From contig JAEZOU010000003.1 of the NCBI GenBank assembly GCA_023413895.1, forward strand, positions 124,001 to 188,000: a stretch of 64,000 bases of DNA, given 5' to 3'. Under the pieces are notes generated by a model, which worked only from the letters and a program-made list of their open reading frames with translations, made no database searches and had not been told where the DNA came from. The first letter of the stretch is position 1; every line of letters begins with the position of its first letter. The DNA comes from Bacteroidota bacterium. Lineage in GTDB: Bacteria > Bacteroidota > Bacteroidia > Bacteroidales > WCHB1-69. Below, in pieces: positions 52,112-60,481 of the stretch. A program made the translations under genes and the position numbers.

Positions 52112-54163
52112 TTACCAAATGCGAGCTCGTTTTTCTGGAGCGATCCACATTTTATCACCTTCTTTAATATTGAAAGCTTCAATAAAAGAAGTAATATGAG
52201 GAAGGGTTCCGTTCACTCTCCATTTTCCTAAAGAGTGTGGATCTTCTTTTGTACGTTTGATAATTTCTGCATCGCGGATATTACCTGCCCAAACATTAGC
52301 ATAAGCGATGAAGAAGCGTTGTTCTGGAGTAAATCCGTCCATTTCTCCTTGAATTTCACCATCAGCAATTGCTTTTTGCATAGCTTGGAAAGCAATATTC
52401 ACACCACCATTATCAGCAATATTTTCACCTAAAGTAAAGATACCATTAGCGAAAGTTCCAGGAAGAACTTCGATTGCATTAAAGTGATCAACTAGCACTT
52501 GTGTACGTTCTGCAAAATTTGCACTATCGATAGAAGTCCACCAATTTGTCATATTTCCATCTTTATCGTACATTCTACCCTGATCGTCGAAACCGTGTGT
52601 CATTTCGTGTCCGATAACTACACCGATTGCGCCATAGTTTACAGCATCATCAGCATTCATATCGAAGAATGGAGGTTGAAGAATACCTGCTGGGAAACAG
52701 ATCTCGTTAGTTGTTGGGTTGTAGTATGCATTTACCGTTTGAGGGGTCATCAACCATTCTGTTGGATCAACAGGTTTTCCGATTTTAGCAAGTTGATAAT
52801 CATTTTCAAAACGACGAGCGCGCAATACATTTGCATAATAGCTATCTTTTTCGATAGAGAGGTTAGAATAATCTCTCCACTCTTCAGGATAACCAATTTT
52901 CACACGCATAGTATTTAATTTAGCAACTGCTTTTTCTTTCGTTTCAGACTGCATCCATTCGCCAGCATTAATTCTTTCGTTCAAAGAAAGTTTAACATTA
53001 TCCACTAATTTCACCATTCTTTCTTTAGCTGAAGCTGGGAAATATTTTTCAACATAAAGTTTTCCAACCACTTCACCAAGAGAACCATTTACCACATCAA
53101 CAACGCGTTTCCAACGAGGTTGATTTTCCTCTTTTCCACTAAGCACCTTTCCAAAGAAGTTGAAATCAGCATCTACCATTGCTTTGTTTAAGTACGGAGC
53201 TGCAGCATTGATTACATTCCAAGCCAAATATGCTTTCAAGGTAGCTAAATCAGTAGTACTTACTGCTTTATCCATAGCTTTAAAATATTCTACTTGACCC
53301 ACATTCACAGATTCCAAAGCTCCGAGTCCCATATTTTCGAGATACGCTTTCATATCAATGTTAGGAGTAAGGGTTTGCAAATCGCTAATTGTGTAGATAT
53401 TATAGGTTGCTTCTGGATTTCGTAAATCCTCTTTAGACATAAAAGCAGCGGCCAACTTTGTTTCAAAATCGAAAACTGCTTTTGCTAAATCGGCTTCTTT
53501 ACCTTCTGCATTTGCTAAAGCTGAATAGCCAGAAATTTGGAACATTTGGGTAAGCAATTTTACATACTCATCTCTAATAGTTTGCAAATCTGCTTCAAGA
53601 TAATATTCGCGAGCACCAATACCCAAACCTGTTTGCCACATCCAAGCGATAGTCATAGAACTATTTTTAGGATCAGCTTCTCCAAACACACCAAAAAGAG
53701 GGTTTACACCATTTTTGTGCATATCAGCCAAAAGTGCTGGCAAATCTTTTACATTTCCAAGAGCTTGAATTGCCTCTAATTCAGGACGGATAGGTTCAAC
53801 GCCTTGTTTTTCAATAGTATTTTCATCCATACCTAAATTATAGAGATCCCCAACCTTCTGCATATCAGAACCTTTTTCATGTTCTGTTTTTGCAATTTCA
53901 GTAATCAAATCATTGATTTGTTTTTTGTTATTTTCGCCTAATTCATCAAAACTACCATAACGAGAATACTCAGCAGTAAGTGGGTGATTTTTCATCCAAC
54001 CGCCACAAGCATATTGGTAGAAATCATCAGCAGGGTTTGCTGTGGTATCAAGATTTTCAAAATTTACACCTGAAGTCAATTCAGGAGTACTTTCTTTCTT
54101 CTTATTACAAGAAGAGAAGAGTAAAGCTGCGCAAATCATAGCAGGAATAATAACTTTTTTCAT
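52112..54163 (-). CDS. pepO: M13 family metallopeptidase (PepO/neprilysin type), lipoprotein
   Basis: A 683-residue zinc endopeptidase of the neprilysin family. The lipoprotein signal ends in LLFSSC (cysteine near residue 19), so it is anchored in the envelope. The N-terminal domain has FYQYACGGWMKNHPL, the family start. The zinc site is VIGHEMTHGFDDQGR near residues 515-529, the third ligand in ENIADNGG near 578, and the C-terminal PHITSFIEAFNIKEGDKMW region ends with RARIW. It cleaves short exported peptides by family analogy. Its own promoter is at 54223-54230. Confidence 0.93.
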   Translation of the reverse strand: MKKVIIPAMICAALLFSSCNKKKESTPELTSGVNFENLDTTANPADDFYQYACGGWMKNHPLTAEYSRYGSFDELGENNKKQINDLITEIAKTEHEKGSDMQKVGDLYNLGMDENTIEKQGVEPIRPELEAIQALGNVKDLPALLADMHKNGVNPLFGVFGEADPKNSSMTIAWMWQTGLGIGAREYYLEADLQTIRDEYVKLLTQMFQISGYSALANAEGKEADLAKAVFDFETKLAAAFMSKEDLRNPEATYNIYTISDLQTLTPNIDMKAYLENMGLGALESVNVGQVEYFKAMDKAVSTTDLATLKAYLAWNVINAAAPYLNKAMVDADFNFFGKVLSGKEENQPRWKRVVDVVNGSLGEVVGKLYVEKYFPASAKERMVKLVDNVKLSLNERINAGEWMQSETKEKAVAKLNTMRVKIGYPEEWRDYSNLSIEKDSYYANVLRARRFENDYQLAKIGKPVDPTEWLMTPQTVNAYYNPTTNEICFPAGILQPPFFDMNADDAVNYGAIGVVIGHEMTHGFDDQGRMYDKDGNMTNWWTSIDSANFAERTQVLVDHFNAIEVLPGTFANGIFTLGENIADNGGVNIAFQAMQKAIADGEIQGEMDGFTPEQRFFIAYANVWAGNIRDAEIIKRTKEDPHSLGKWRVNGTLPHITSFIEAFNIKEGDKMWIAPEKRARIW

Positions 54164-54222
54164 TTCTTATAATATTGTTTTTCAATCAATTATACTAATG
54201 TATGCGTTTTTTTTAGAGTTGG

Positions 54223-54230
54223 CAAACTTA
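54223..54230 (-). promoter_or_regulatory. -7 promoter element for the M13 peptidase
   Basis: TAAGTTTG on the minus strand, perfect TAnnTTTG, 59 bases before the start codon and close to the 3' end of the upstream gene. Confidence 0.6.
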
Positions 54231-54249
54231 AAGCAAATATTTCAATTTT

Positions 54250-54678
54250 TCAAGAGCGACGGCGACAATGCACATCCGAAGAATCCCAAGATTGATATAG
54301 GAGTACATAATGAATAGTTCTGATAAGGATGATAAATACATCTAACTTATTATCTACAAACCATTTAATAGCTTCATCTTCTTTTCTACAAGCTGCAGCA
54401 AATTTAGAAAGGAAAGAGCAATTGTAACGTTCGAGCCACTCGATAGCACTATCCACACTATCAATAGCATCACTTAAGACTGCAAATTCAGGGAATCCAT
54501 TATTCATCAGCCACTTAAGAGCATCTGTATCAGAGTGAATAGCTGCAGAGAGTGCTGCTAATTCGGGAAATCCATTTTGCATGAAGAAATCCGTAAATTG
54601 ACGATTTCCCTTCAGACTCTCATTAAGAGCCAGCAGCAGTTTAGTATCATAGTCTGTTAAGCAATGTAACTCTCTCAC
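54250..54678 (-). CDS. Small protein of 25-residue helical repeats, unknown function
   Basis: A 142-residue cytoplasmic protein (no signal, no clear membrane segment) built of a repeated unit: residues 28-53, 54-78, 79-103 and a partial 104-122. The pattern is roughly [IL]xWLxxNGFPE[LF]AxLSxAIxSxxxA, with a hydrophobic-Trp pair and two Ala in each unit. Units 1 and 2 are nearly the same (NGFPELAALSAAI, NGFPEFAVLSDAI). It resembles ankyrin-type helical repeats in rhythm, though 25 residues is shorter than the 33 of ankyrin. It starts 2 bases after the glnS stop, so it shares that transcript. Partner unknown. Confidence 0.65.
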   Translation of the reverse strand: MRELHCLTDYDTKLLLALNESLKGNRQFTDFFMQNGFPELAALSAAIHSDTDALKWLMNNGFPEFAVLSDAIDSVDSAIEWLERYNCSFLSKFAAACRKEDEAIKWFVDNKLDVFIILIRTIHYVLLYQSWDSSDVHCRRRS

Positions 54679-54680
54679 AA

Positions 54681-56306
54681 TTATTGCTTTAAGCTTACAG
54701 TTTTATTAAACACGATTTTATCTGGAGTAGAATCCTTATCAATACAAAAATACCCTGTCCTTTCAAATTGGTAGTGAATATCGGCAGCATTTAGTTTTAA
54801 GTTTTCTTCCACCAATCCATCTACAACCACTAAAGAATTAGGGTTAATATAGTCTATAAAAGTCTTACCTTCTTCTGCATTATCAGGTTCTGGCACGCTA
54901 AACAATCTATCGAAGAGGCGTACTTCAGCTTTTTGGTGATGTTGAGCAGAGATCCAATGAATTGTAGCTTTCACCTTTCGATTGCTTTGTTCCATACCAC
55001 TTTTAGTTTCGGGGTCATAAGTAGCATGAATCTCTGTGATATTACCCTCATCATCTTTTACGATATGAGTACATTTAATAATGTATGCATATTTCAAACG
55101 TACTTCTCGATCGATAGAGAGACGATAGAATTTTTTATCAGCATTTTCACGGAAATCAGCACGTTCGATATAAAGTTCGCGAGTAAAAGGGACTTCACGA
55201 GTTCCTGCCTCTGGGTCCTCGGGGTTATTTACAGCATTCATCATTTCCGTTTGGTTTTCAGGATAGTTATCGATAATTAACTTCACTGGATCTAGCACAG
55301 CCATTGTGCGGGTAGCCACCTTATTTAGGTCTTCGCGAGCGCAAAATTCTAGGAGTGCCACATCAATTACGTTATCTCGTTTTGCCACGCCCACCGTTTC
55401 TGCGAAATTACGGATAGAGCGCGCGGTATAACCTCTACGACGCAAACCAGAGATAGTGGGCATGCGCGGGTCGTCCCAACCCATAACATATTTGTCTTGA
55501 ACCAATTGTAACAATTTACGTTTACTCATAATTGTGTAATTCAAGTTCAATCTTGCAAACTCTATCTGTTGCGGGTGGTGAATTTCTAATTGTTCGCAGA
55601 ACCAATCATAGAGGGGTCTATGTACTTCAAATTCGAGGGTACAGATTGAATGGGTAATTCCTTCGATGGAATCACTTTGTCCATGTGCAAAATCGTACAT
55701 CGGATAAATACACCACTTATTACCTGTTCGATGGTGGTCAGCATAAAGAATTCGATAGATGATTGGGTCTCGCATATGCATGTTTGGAGAAGCGAGATCG
55801 ATTTTTGCACGAAGCACACGACTTCCTTCAGGGAATTCTCCAGCACGCATTCTTCTGAACAAATCTAAATTTTCCTCAACACTTCTGTCTCGGTAAGGAC
55901 TTGGTGTTGCGGGTTTAGTAGGCACACCTCTATTTTTACTAATTTCCTCTTGTGTTGAATCATCTACATACGCTAAACCTTTAGAAATCAGTCGTTCTGC
56001 CCATTCATATAGTTGATCGAAATAGTTTGAGGCATAGTATTCACCAGCCCACTGGAAACCCAACCATTGAATATCCTCTTTGATGGAATCTACATATTCG
56101 ACATCCTCTTTAGCAGGATTGGTATCATCAAAGCGGAGGTTACATTTTCCATCATATTTTTGAGCCAAACCGAAGTTTAAACAGATTGATTTTGCGTGTC
56201 CAATATGCAGATAACCATTCGGTTCTGGGGGGAAACGTGTTTGTACTTTTGCGTTATTTTTCCCAATTTTTAAATCGTCCTCAATAATTTCTTCGATAAA
56301 ATTCAT
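54681..56306 (-). CDS. glnS: Glutamine-tRNA ligase
   Basis: About 541 residues from ATG 56306. The frame reaches to 56339, but the promoter at 56329-56336 lies there, so the shorter start is used. A class I synthetase with RFPPEPNGYLHIGHAKSI (HIGH), FDDTNPAKED, SIEGITHSICTLEFE and the IMSKRKL (KMSKS-type) loop. The C-terminal beta-barrel domains bind the anticodon. The sequence is of GlnRS rather than GluRS type, so glutamine is charged directly onto its tRNA. Confidence 0.95.
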   Translation of the reverse strand: MNFIEEIIEDDLKIGKNNAKVQTRFPPEPNGYLHIGHAKSICLNFGLAQKYDGKCNLRFDDTNPAKEDVEYVDSIKEDIQWLGFQWAGEYYASNYFDQLYEWAERLISKGLAYVDDSTQEEISKNRGVPTKPATPSPYRDRSVEENLDLFRRMRAGEFPEGSRVLRAKIDLASPNMHMRDPIIYRILYADHHRTGNKWCIYPMYDFAHGQSDSIEGITHSICTLEFEVHRPLYDWFCEQLEIHHPQQIEFARLNLNYTIMSKRKLLQLVQDKYVMGWDDPRMPTISGLRRRGYTARSIRNFAETVGVAKRDNVIDVALLEFCAREDLNKVATRTMAVLDPVKLIIDNYPENQTEMMNAVNNPEDPEAGTREVPFTRELYIERADFRENADKKFYRLSIDREVRLKYAYIIKCTHIVKDDEGNITEIHATYDPETKSGMEQSNRKVKATIHWISAQHHQKAEVRLFDRLFSVPEPDNAEEGKTFIDYINPNSLVVVDGLVEENLKLNAADIHYQFERTGYFCIDKDSTPDKIVFNKTVSLKQ

Positions 56307-56328
56307 AACATCTATTTTTAGCAAACTG

Positions 56329-56336
56329 CAAAAATA
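56329..56336 (-). promoter_or_regulatory. -7 promoter element for glnS
   Basis: TATTTTTG on the minus strand, perfect TAnnTTTG. It would start RNA near 56322, downstream of the longest frame's first ATG and upstream of ATG 56306. Confidence 0.65.
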
Positions 56337-56597
56337 CAATAAACTTTTAAACCACGTATCTCAAAATGCGATTCTGCATTCTTTTTTAAGTTTTTTTCAT
56401 ATTGCAAAAACCTTAATGCAATGATTTTTCATCCAAGAAAAACAATATATTAATTAATAAAAATAAATCAAAAACTGAAAATAAATCTAACAACAGAAGT
56501 ATAATTTTGATATTTTTCTAATTTTCAGAGTAATATAAAAAAAAATAAAAAGAGAAAAAAAATGAAATTTTGAGGTTGAGAGTGTTAATTTATTCGT

Positions 56598-56605
56598 TAT
56601 TTTTG
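56598..56605 (+). promoter_or_regulatory. Promoter for the phosphoglucomutase / acetate-CoA ligase unit
   Basis: TATTTTTG is a perfect -7 element with a TTG at 56576-56578, 19 bases upstream, the expected -33 spacing. The start codon at 56623 is 17 bases further. The remaining 230 bases back to glnS are A/T-rich and I see nothing else in them. Confidence 0.75.
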
Positions 56606-56622
56606 CAAAAAACAGAAGAGAA

Positions 56623-58350
56623 ATGAATAGTATCACCGTTGAAAATATCAATAAATGGCTTTCTGAAGAATATGATGAAAACACCCACCAAGAGATTCTT
56701 CGCCTGCAGGAAGAGAATCCACAGGAATTAGAAGATGCTTTTTATAAAACCTTAAAGTTTGGAACCGGAGGATTACGTGGAATAATGGGCGTGGGGACCA
56801 ACCGTATGAACAAATATACCGTAGGATCTGCTACTCAAGGTTTTGCGCTTTATTTAAAGAGATGTTTTCCTAATGAAGTTATCAAAGTAGTTGTTTCATA
56901 CGATTCTCGAAATAACAGTCGGTATTTTGCAGAAATTACCGCAGATATTTTTACGGCAAACAAAATTCATTGTTTTCTTTTTGATGAGATGCGTCCCACA
57001 CCGATTTTATCATTTGCTGTGCGCCACCTTCAATGTCAAGGCGGTGTAATGATTACGGCATCACACAATCCGAAAGAGTATAACGGATACAAAGCATATT
57101 GGCAAGATGGTGGACAATTAGTACCTCCTCACGACCAAAACGTAATCAACTATGTTAATCGTGCTAAGAGTGTGAATAAAATAAAATGGCAACGCAATAA
57201 TCTCTATTTCCATAAGATTGGGACAGAGGTTGACAATGCTTATTTAGCGCTTCTCAAGAAACAAATGTTCAATACAGATGAAATTACTCATCGTAAAAAA
57301 TTCAAAATTGTTTATACACCATTACACGGAACAGGTATTACAATGGTTCCTAAAGCTCTAGAAGCATTAGGGTTTAGACACGTAGTACTAGTTGATGAAC
57401 AAAGTATTCCTGATGGCAATTTTCCAACAGTAGAATCGCCTAATCCTGAAGAGCCATCAGCTATGCAGATGGCTCTTAATAAAGCAGAAGAGGTTAACGC
57501 AGACATTGTACTCGGAACAGACCCCGATGCAGATCGTGTGGCTTTGGCAATTAAAGACCCAACCGGAAAATATGTTTTACTCAACGGAAATCAAACTGCT
57601 ACGTTACTTTTTTACTATGTTCTTTCACAAAAATTACGTCAAAAAGCACTAACAGATTCTCATTTTACCGTTAAAACTATAGTTACTTCTGAACTGCTAC
57701 AAACAATCTCTTTAGACTTTAACATACCCTGTTACAATGTTTTAACAGGATTTAAATATATTGCGGAGAAAATTTTAGAAAAAGAAGGGAAAGAAAATTT
57801 CCTTGTGGGTGGAGAAGAAAGTTTTGGCTATTTGGTAGGAGACTTCGTTCGCGATAAAGATGCCATTTCAGCATGTTGTATGTTGGCAGAAATGGCAGTT
57901 CATGCAATTAGTAATCAAAGTTCTGCCTATAAAGAACTTCTCAACATTTACAAGAAATATTTCTTCCCCAAAGAACATCTTCTTTCCATTACCAAGAAAG
58001 GGAAAGAAGGTCTTCAAGAGATTAGAAATATGATGAAAGATTATCGACATAATCCTCCGAAAGAAATTGCAGGACAAAAAGTTGTGATTATTAAAGATTA
58101 TCAAGAGAGAAATTCTCGCAATCTACTTACTGGAGAACGCCAAGAGATTCAACTACCCGTTTCCGACGTTTTGCAATTCTACTTGGAAGATAACACTGTC
58201 ATTACAGTGCGGCCTTCTGGCACCGAGCCGAAAATCAAATTTTACTTTGGAGTTTCCACTACGCTTAAAAAATTTGTACATTTTGACAAATGTAATCAAA
58301 TATTAACGGAAAAAATCGCCAAAATCATTTCAGACTTAAATCTAAACTAA
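56623..58350 (+). CDS. Phospho-sugar mutase (phosphoglucomutase, PGM2/ManB-like)
   Basis: A 575-residue alpha-D-phosphohexomutase. Marks: FGTGGLRGIMGVGTNRMNKYT at the N terminus (length and motif of the PGM2 type), the phosphoserine in MITASHNPKEYNGYK near residue 146, the metal loop GTDPDADR near 306-313, the sugar-binding GGEESFGYLVGD, and the phosphate-binding RPSGTEPKIKFY. It converts glucose 1- and 6-phosphates (or mannose/ribose analogues). It feeds the glycogen and UDP-sugar genes in this window. The next gene follows at 12 bases. Confidence 0.92.
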   Translation: MNSITVENINKWLSEEYDENTHQEILRLQEENPQELEDAFYKTLKFGTGGLRGIMGVGTNRMNKYTVGSATQGFALYLKRCFPNEVIKVVVSYDSRNNSRYFAEITADIFTANKIHCFLFDEMRPTPILSFAVRHLQCQGGVMITASHNPKEYNGYKAYWQDGGQLVPPHDQNVINYVNRAKSVNKIKWQRNNLYFHKIGTEVDNAYLALLKKQMFNTDEITHRKKFKIVYTPLHGTGITMVPKALEALGFRHVVLVDEQSIPDGNFPTVESPNPEEPSAMQMALNKAEEVNADIVLGTDPDADRVALAIKDPTGKYVLLNGNQTATLLFYYVLSQKLRQKALTDSHFTVKTIVTSELLQTISLDFNIPCYNVLTGFKYIAEKILEKEGKENFLVGGEESFGYLVGDFVRDKDAISACCMLAEMAVHAISNQSSAYKELLNIYKKYFFPKEHLLSITKKGKEGLQEIRNMMKDYRHNPPKEIAGQKVVIIKDYQERNSRNLLTGERQEIQLPVSDVLQFYLEDNTVITVRPSGTEPKIKFYFGVSTTLKKFVHFDKCNQILTEKIAKIISDLNLN

Positions 58351-58362
58351 ACACATAATAAT

Positions 58363-60423
58363 ATGATTAACAACAAATTAATAGATCCTAAAAGCATCGT
58401 TGTTATTGGTGCTTCCAATGACGTTTCCAAACCTGGTGGAAAAGTATTAAAAAATCTTTTAGAGAGCAACTTTAAAGGAGATGTTTATGCTATTAACCCT
58501 AAAGAAAGTGAAGTTCAAGGTGTAAAATGCTATAAATCAGTGGAAGAACTTCCTCAAGTTGATTGTGCAATCTTAGCAATTGCTGCCAAATTTTGCCCTG
58601 CAACCGTTGAAACCTTAGCAAAAGAGAAAGGGACTGGCGGCTATATCATTCTTTCCGCAGGTTTTTCTGAAGAGAACGAAATTGGTGCACAATTTGAGAA
58701 ATCTATCGTTGACAGCATTAATAGTGTTGGTGGTAGTTTAATTGGTCCTAATTGTACTGGATTTTTGAATACTAACTATTGTGGAGCTTTTGACGCACCT
58801 ATTCCATCACTTAGCAACCAAGGTGTAGATTTTATCACAGGTTCTGGTGCAACAGCAGTATTTATTAAAGAATACGGAATGACCAATGGGTTGTCTTTCA
58901 ATAGCGTTTGGGCTGTAGGTAACTCTGCACAAATGGGAATTGAAGAGGTTTTGGAACATTTAGACACTACTTTCAACCCTGCAACTAGTTCTAAGGTGAT
59001 TATGCTGTATATGGAAAATATCCGCAATCCTCGCAAATTGTTACAACATGCTACATCACTCATTGGTAAAGGTTGCAAAATTGCTGCTATTAAATCGGGA
59101 GGTTCTGCAGCAGGTAGTCGTGCGGCCTCTTCACACACTGGCGCATTAGCAACTTCCGATGTAGCTGTTGACGCACTTTTCCGCAAAGCGGGAATTGTTC
59201 GTTGCCACAACCGCGAAGAACTAACAACCGTTTGCTCTATCTTTATGCATCCAGAAGTAAAGGGTAAAAATATTGCCGTTATTACGCACGCGGGTGGTCC
59301 TGCGGTTATGCTTACCGATGTACTTTCTAATAATAGCTTGGAAGTTCCCCATATTGAAGGGCCTAAGGCTGACGAACTTTTAAGCAAACTATTCGCAGGT
59401 TCTTCCGTGGGCAATCCTATCGACTTTTTGGCAACAGGAACTGCAGAACAATTAGGCACAATCATCGACTATTGCGAGAACGAATTCGACAACATTGACG
59501 CAATGGCTGTTATTTTCGGATCACCAGGGCTTTTTGCGAACTGGGAGGTTTACGATGTTTTAGATAAGAAGATGAAAACCTGCAAGAAACCAATCTTCCC
59601 AATTCTACCATCTATTATCAACGTTAAGGAGGAAATTGCAGATTTTATTGAAAATAAGAAGAGAATTAATTTCCCAGAAGAGTGCGTTTTTGGAAACGCA
59701 TTAGCAAAAGTTGTAAACACACCTAAGCCACAACCTCTTGCACCAGAGATGCCACAAATTGATGTTGCTGCTATCCGTCGCGTTGTTGACAACTGCCAAG
59801 CTGGTTACTTAGGATTAGAAGATATTCGTACACTATTAGATGCTGCTGGAATTTCTCGCAAAATGGAAGTTGAAGTTGACAATGTGGAAGCCGCAGTTGA
59901 TTTCGCAAGAAAAGCTGGATATCCTCTTGTTATGAAAGTAGTTGGACCTCTCCACAAGTCAGATGTTGGCGGCGTTGTCTTGAATGTTAAAGATGAAGAA
60001 ACCGTTATTCGCGAATTCAATCGTCTTATCAAGATCCCAGAAACATACGCGGTTGAGATGTATCCAATGTTGTTTGGAACAGAAGTATTTATTGGTGCTT
60101 CTAAAGAGGAAAAATTCGGACACCAAGTATTGTTTGGTTTAGGAGGAATTTTCGTTGAAGTGATGAAAGATGTTAAAGCAGCATTAGCTCCAGTTAGCCA
60201 ATCAGAAGCACTTTCATTGCTAAAACAACTTCGTGGTTACAAGATTTTGAAAGGTGTTCGCGGTCAAGAACCTGTTAATGAAGAACTATTTGCAGAAACA
60301 GTTGCTCGTGTATCTGCATTAGTAACTGCAGCACCTGAAATTGCTGAAATGGACCTTAACCCACTTTTAGGCACCTCCAAAAGCATTACTGCTGTTGATG
60401 CTCGCATTAGAATTGAAAAATAG
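58363..60423 (+). CDS. Acetate--CoA ligase (ADP-forming), fused alpha and beta subunits
   Basis: A 686-residue protein of the ADP-forming acyl-CoA synthetase family, which makes ATP from acetyl-CoA (or related acyl-CoA) with release of acetate. In order: CoA-binding Rossmann domain (VVIGASNDVSKPGGKVLKNLL), ligase-CoA domain with the phosphohistidine His258 in SSHTGALA, a second CoA-ligase domain, and a C-terminal ATP-grasp domain (LVMKVVGPLHKSDVGGVVLNV, LFGLGGIFVEVMKD). The order is alpha-beta fused, as in archaea and some anaerobes. It suggests energy saved by acetate formation. A terminator follows. Confidence 0.93.
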   Translation: MINNKLIDPKSIVVIGASNDVSKPGGKVLKNLLESNFKGDVYAINPKESEVQGVKCYKSVEELPQVDCAILAIAAKFCPATVETLAKEKGTGGYIILSAGFSEENEIGAQFEKSIVDSINSVGGSLIGPNCTGFLNTNYCGAFDAPIPSLSNQGVDFITGSGATAVFIKEYGMTNGLSFNSVWAVGNSAQMGIEEVLEHLDTTFNPATSSKVIMLYMENIRNPRKLLQHATSLIGKGCKIAAIKSGGSAAGSRAASSHTGALATSDVAVDALFRKAGIVRCHNREELTTVCSIFMHPEVKGKNIAVITHAGGPAVMLTDVLSNNSLEVPHIEGPKADELLSKLFAGSSVGNPIDFLATGTAEQLGTIIDYCENEFDNIDAMAVIFGSPGLFANWEVYDVLDKKMKTCKKPIFPILPSIINVKEEIADFIENKKRINFPEECVFGNALAKVVNTPKPQPLAPEMPQIDVAAIRRVVDNCQAGYLGLEDIRTLLDAAGISRKMEVEVDNVEAAVDFARKAGYPLVMKVVGPLHKSDVGGVVLNVKDEETVIREFNRLIKIPETYAVEMYPMLFGTEVFIGASKEEKFGHQVLFGLGGIFVEVMKDVKAALAPVSQSEALSLLKQLRGYKILKGVRGQEPVNEELFAETVARVSALVTAAPEIAEMDLNPLLGTSKSITAVDARIRIEK

Positions 60424-60447
60424 TATCAAATCCACTTATATTTTACC

Positions 60448-60473
60448 AAGGGATGCTCATTACAGCATCCCTT
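60448..60473. terminator. Intrinsic terminator after acetate-CoA ligase
   Basis: AAGGGATGCT (60448-60457), loop CATTAC, AGCATCCCTT (60464-60473) then TTCTTTT. It separates two converging genes and works for the plus-strand unit. Confidence 0.92.
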
Positions 60474-60481
60474 TTCTTTTC

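Noticed and set aside
58776..59465. Long open frame of 229 codons on the minus strand inside the acetate-CoA ligase gene
   Set aside because: It lies wholly antisense to a strongly conserved enzyme and its translation is Ser/Pro/Val-rich without domain features; a shadow of codon usage.
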